DNA of 14,182 bases from CAZDOD01 sp964506935 (lineage in GTDB: Bacteria; Desulfobacterota; Zymogenia; Zymogenales; Zymogenaceae), in assembly GCA_964506935.1 (NCBI GenBank), contig CAZDOD010000066.1, positions 1 to 14,182 of the forward strand, in the 5' to 3' direction. Shown piece after piece: positions 13,701 through 14,182 of this stretch (positions are counted from its first letter, which is position 1; each line of letters opens with the position of its first letter). A program made the translations under genes and the position numbers. The notes beneath the pieces are model-generated. The model was given only the letters and a program-made list of their open reading frames with translations, was not told where the DNA came from and ran no database searches.

Positions 13701-13842
13701 TGATGGTTCTAAAATCACAGGCGGTTGACTCATCGTTCAAGAGACTATACATTTCATATTTCGATGTATAGAACAACTGGTCATCGACAACGATCTTAAA
13801 TCCTTTCCCTGCTTTAGTTTTACATAGTTTTATATTTGCCAT
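13693..13842 (-). CDS. Small uncharacterised protein, 49 aa
   Basis: Short reading frame on the minus strand, starting at ATG 13842 and ending with TAA at 13695-13693 within the T-rich end of the tRNA-Pro terminator. The product begins MANIKLCKTKAGKGFKIVVD and ends STACDFRTIIK: basic at the start, then a beta-like stretch GFKIVVDDQLFYTS, a probable short helix KYEMYSLLND and a final strand; two Cys (7 and 42), no signal peptide or membrane segment. I do not recognise a family. Evidence that it is real: a perfect ribosome site AAAGGAGGTT (complement of 13849-13858) lies eight bases before the ATG, and the sequence has globular-protein character unlike the AT-rich noise around it. The leader is a partial inverted copy of the one at 13959-13989. 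Convergent with tRNA-Pro. Confidence 0.68.
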   Translation of the reverse strand: MANIKLCKTKAGKGFKIVVDDQLFYTSKYEMYSLLNDESTACDFRTIIK

Positions 13843-13989
13843 TTTGAAAACCTCCTTTGTTTCATAGGGTGCCTTTGAGCCGAACAGCCGATAATGTTTT
13901 AGGGCACCGACCTCAAAGAGGGAAAGCTTTATCGTGATGGGAGGCGTGGTTACCAGTAATGAAACGAAAAAGGAGGTTATATGGCAAAT
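13834..13989. repeat. Inverted pair of ribosome-site/start-codon modules
   Basis: Three blocks match between the arms. ATTTGCCAT (13834-13842) is complementary to ATGGCAAAT (13981-13989). AACCTCCTTT (13849-13858) is complementary to AAAGGAGGTT (13969-13978). GTTTCAT (13859-13865) is complementary to ATGAAAC (13959-13965). The spacers between blocks differ by a few bases, so each arm is about 31 bases with 26 matching. On each strand the module reads leader, perfect Shine-Dalgarno, then ATGGCAAAT, and the two face away from each other. Confidence 0.75.
13866..13958. promoter_or_regulatory. Divergent leader region with two mutually exclusive stems
   Basis: Between the two small reading frames, GGTGCC (13868-13873) can pair with GGCACC (13903-13908), and CTTTGAG (13873-13879) can pair with CTCAAAG (13912-13918). 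The two left arms adjoin while the right arms come in the same order, so both helices cannot form together. This allows two alternative RNA folds on either strand. GATAAT at 13890-13895 could serve as a -10 box but has no convincing -35 at the right distance. Together with 13971-14101 this accounts for the otherwise gene-poor end of the window. I could not match it to a known riboswitch class. Confidence 0.35.
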
Positions 13990-14101
13990 GAGTGAAATAG
14001 AAAAAGATGGAAAAGTAAATCACCGCTGCCTGTGGCTCCGTTGCCCGGAAATCTCAGATTTACGTCCCGAAGATAAAATACCCACTTTTTCCATTGAATA
14101 A
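13988..14101 (+). CDS. Possible small protein, 37 aa
   Basis: Reading frame from ATG 13988 to TAA 14099-14101 whose product begins MSEIEKDGKVNHRCLWLRCP and ends EDKIPTFSIE. It is mildly acidic, with two Cys and no membrane segment; the family is not recognised. A very strong ribosome site, AAAGGAGGTT at 13969-13978, lies upstream, but the ATG nearest to it (13981) gives only MANE followed by TGA. ATG 13988 overlaps that mini-frame and is 11 bases from the AGGAGG core. So either the 4-codon frame is a leader coupled to this one, or the module is a decayed copy of the one on the other strand, with the 37-codon frame arising by chance. Support is moderate at best. Confidence 0.35.
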   Translation: MSEIEKDGKVNHRCLWLRCPEISDLRPEDKIPTFSIE

Positions 14102-14122
14102 TTAAGATATTTCCAATAAAAT
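14094..14122 (+). promoter_or_regulatory. Candidate promoter reading out of the window
   Basis: TTGAAT at 14094-14099, a 17-base spacer and TAAAAT at 14117-14122, with a start predicted near 14129. The remaining 60 bases to the window edge are AT-rich with no gene start that I can support, so the promoter would serve a gene beyond the edge. Because the region is AT-rich, a chance match is possible. Confidence 0.35.
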
Positions 14123-14182
14123 ACAACTCAAAAAAGCACCTTAATTCTAGGTTAAAATGATAAAAATAAGTTTAAAAGAGAA

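Noticed and set aside
13902..13962. Resemblance of the plus-strand segment ending GGTTACCAGTAATG to the 3' end of cyclic di-GMP-I (GEMM) riboswitches.
   Set aside because: The conserved 5' half, including the CGCAAAGCC-type segment and GNRA-loop helix, cannot be found on either strand, so the match is to a short stretch only.

Overview
The window reads as a stretch of core chromosome from a Gram-negative bacterium. It has Hfq, an IHF-alpha type protein, a lipobox-bearing lipoprotein, and the proteobacterial neighbourhoods mutL-miaA-hfq and thrS-infC-rpmI-rplT-pheS-pheT-ihfA. Base composition is moderate, with AT-rich spacers. MutL carries the complete nuclease-type C-terminal motif set, so mismatch repair is probably of the MutH-independent kind. 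A deltaproteobacterium or relative (Desulfobacterota-like) is my best guess, from gene order and protein flavour only. A run of 10 N shows this is a draft or metagenome scaffold.

Left block (3-5160): an ABC exporter ATPase and its membrane partner are followed, almost without spacing, by mutL and miaA (gaps of 4 and 1 bases, then a 4-base overlap), so the four genes look like one transcription unit. miaA has no ATG, GTG or TTG start that keeps its P-loop; it appears to start at CTG, inside a CTGA overlap with the mutL stop. After a 266-base spacer with a good promoter come hfq and a small TPR-like lipoprotein.

Middle block (6195-13460): tRNA-Val(GAC) has its own near-consensus promoter. A leader with a G-rich tract and a terminator-like hairpin follows and ends at the thrS start codon. 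Then come thrS, infC, rpmI, rplT, pheS, pheT and ihfA: two aminoacyl-tRNA synthetases, initiation factor 3, two 50S proteins and a nucleoid protein, all on the plus strand. infC also lacks any standard start codon. The 5' end of rplT is broken by the N run, which is flanked by a 9-base duplication and looks like an unmerged contig overlap.

Right end (13461-14182): tRNA-Pro(GGG) with a strong intrinsic terminator, then a small accessory patch. A 49-codon gene on the minus strand and a 37-codon reading frame on the plus strand point away from each other. Their ribosome-binding sites and first codons are inverted near-copies of one another. The 100-odd bases between them contain two mutually exclusive pairings. 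This patch is the least ordinary part of the window. No mobile element, CRISPR array or defence system was seen.
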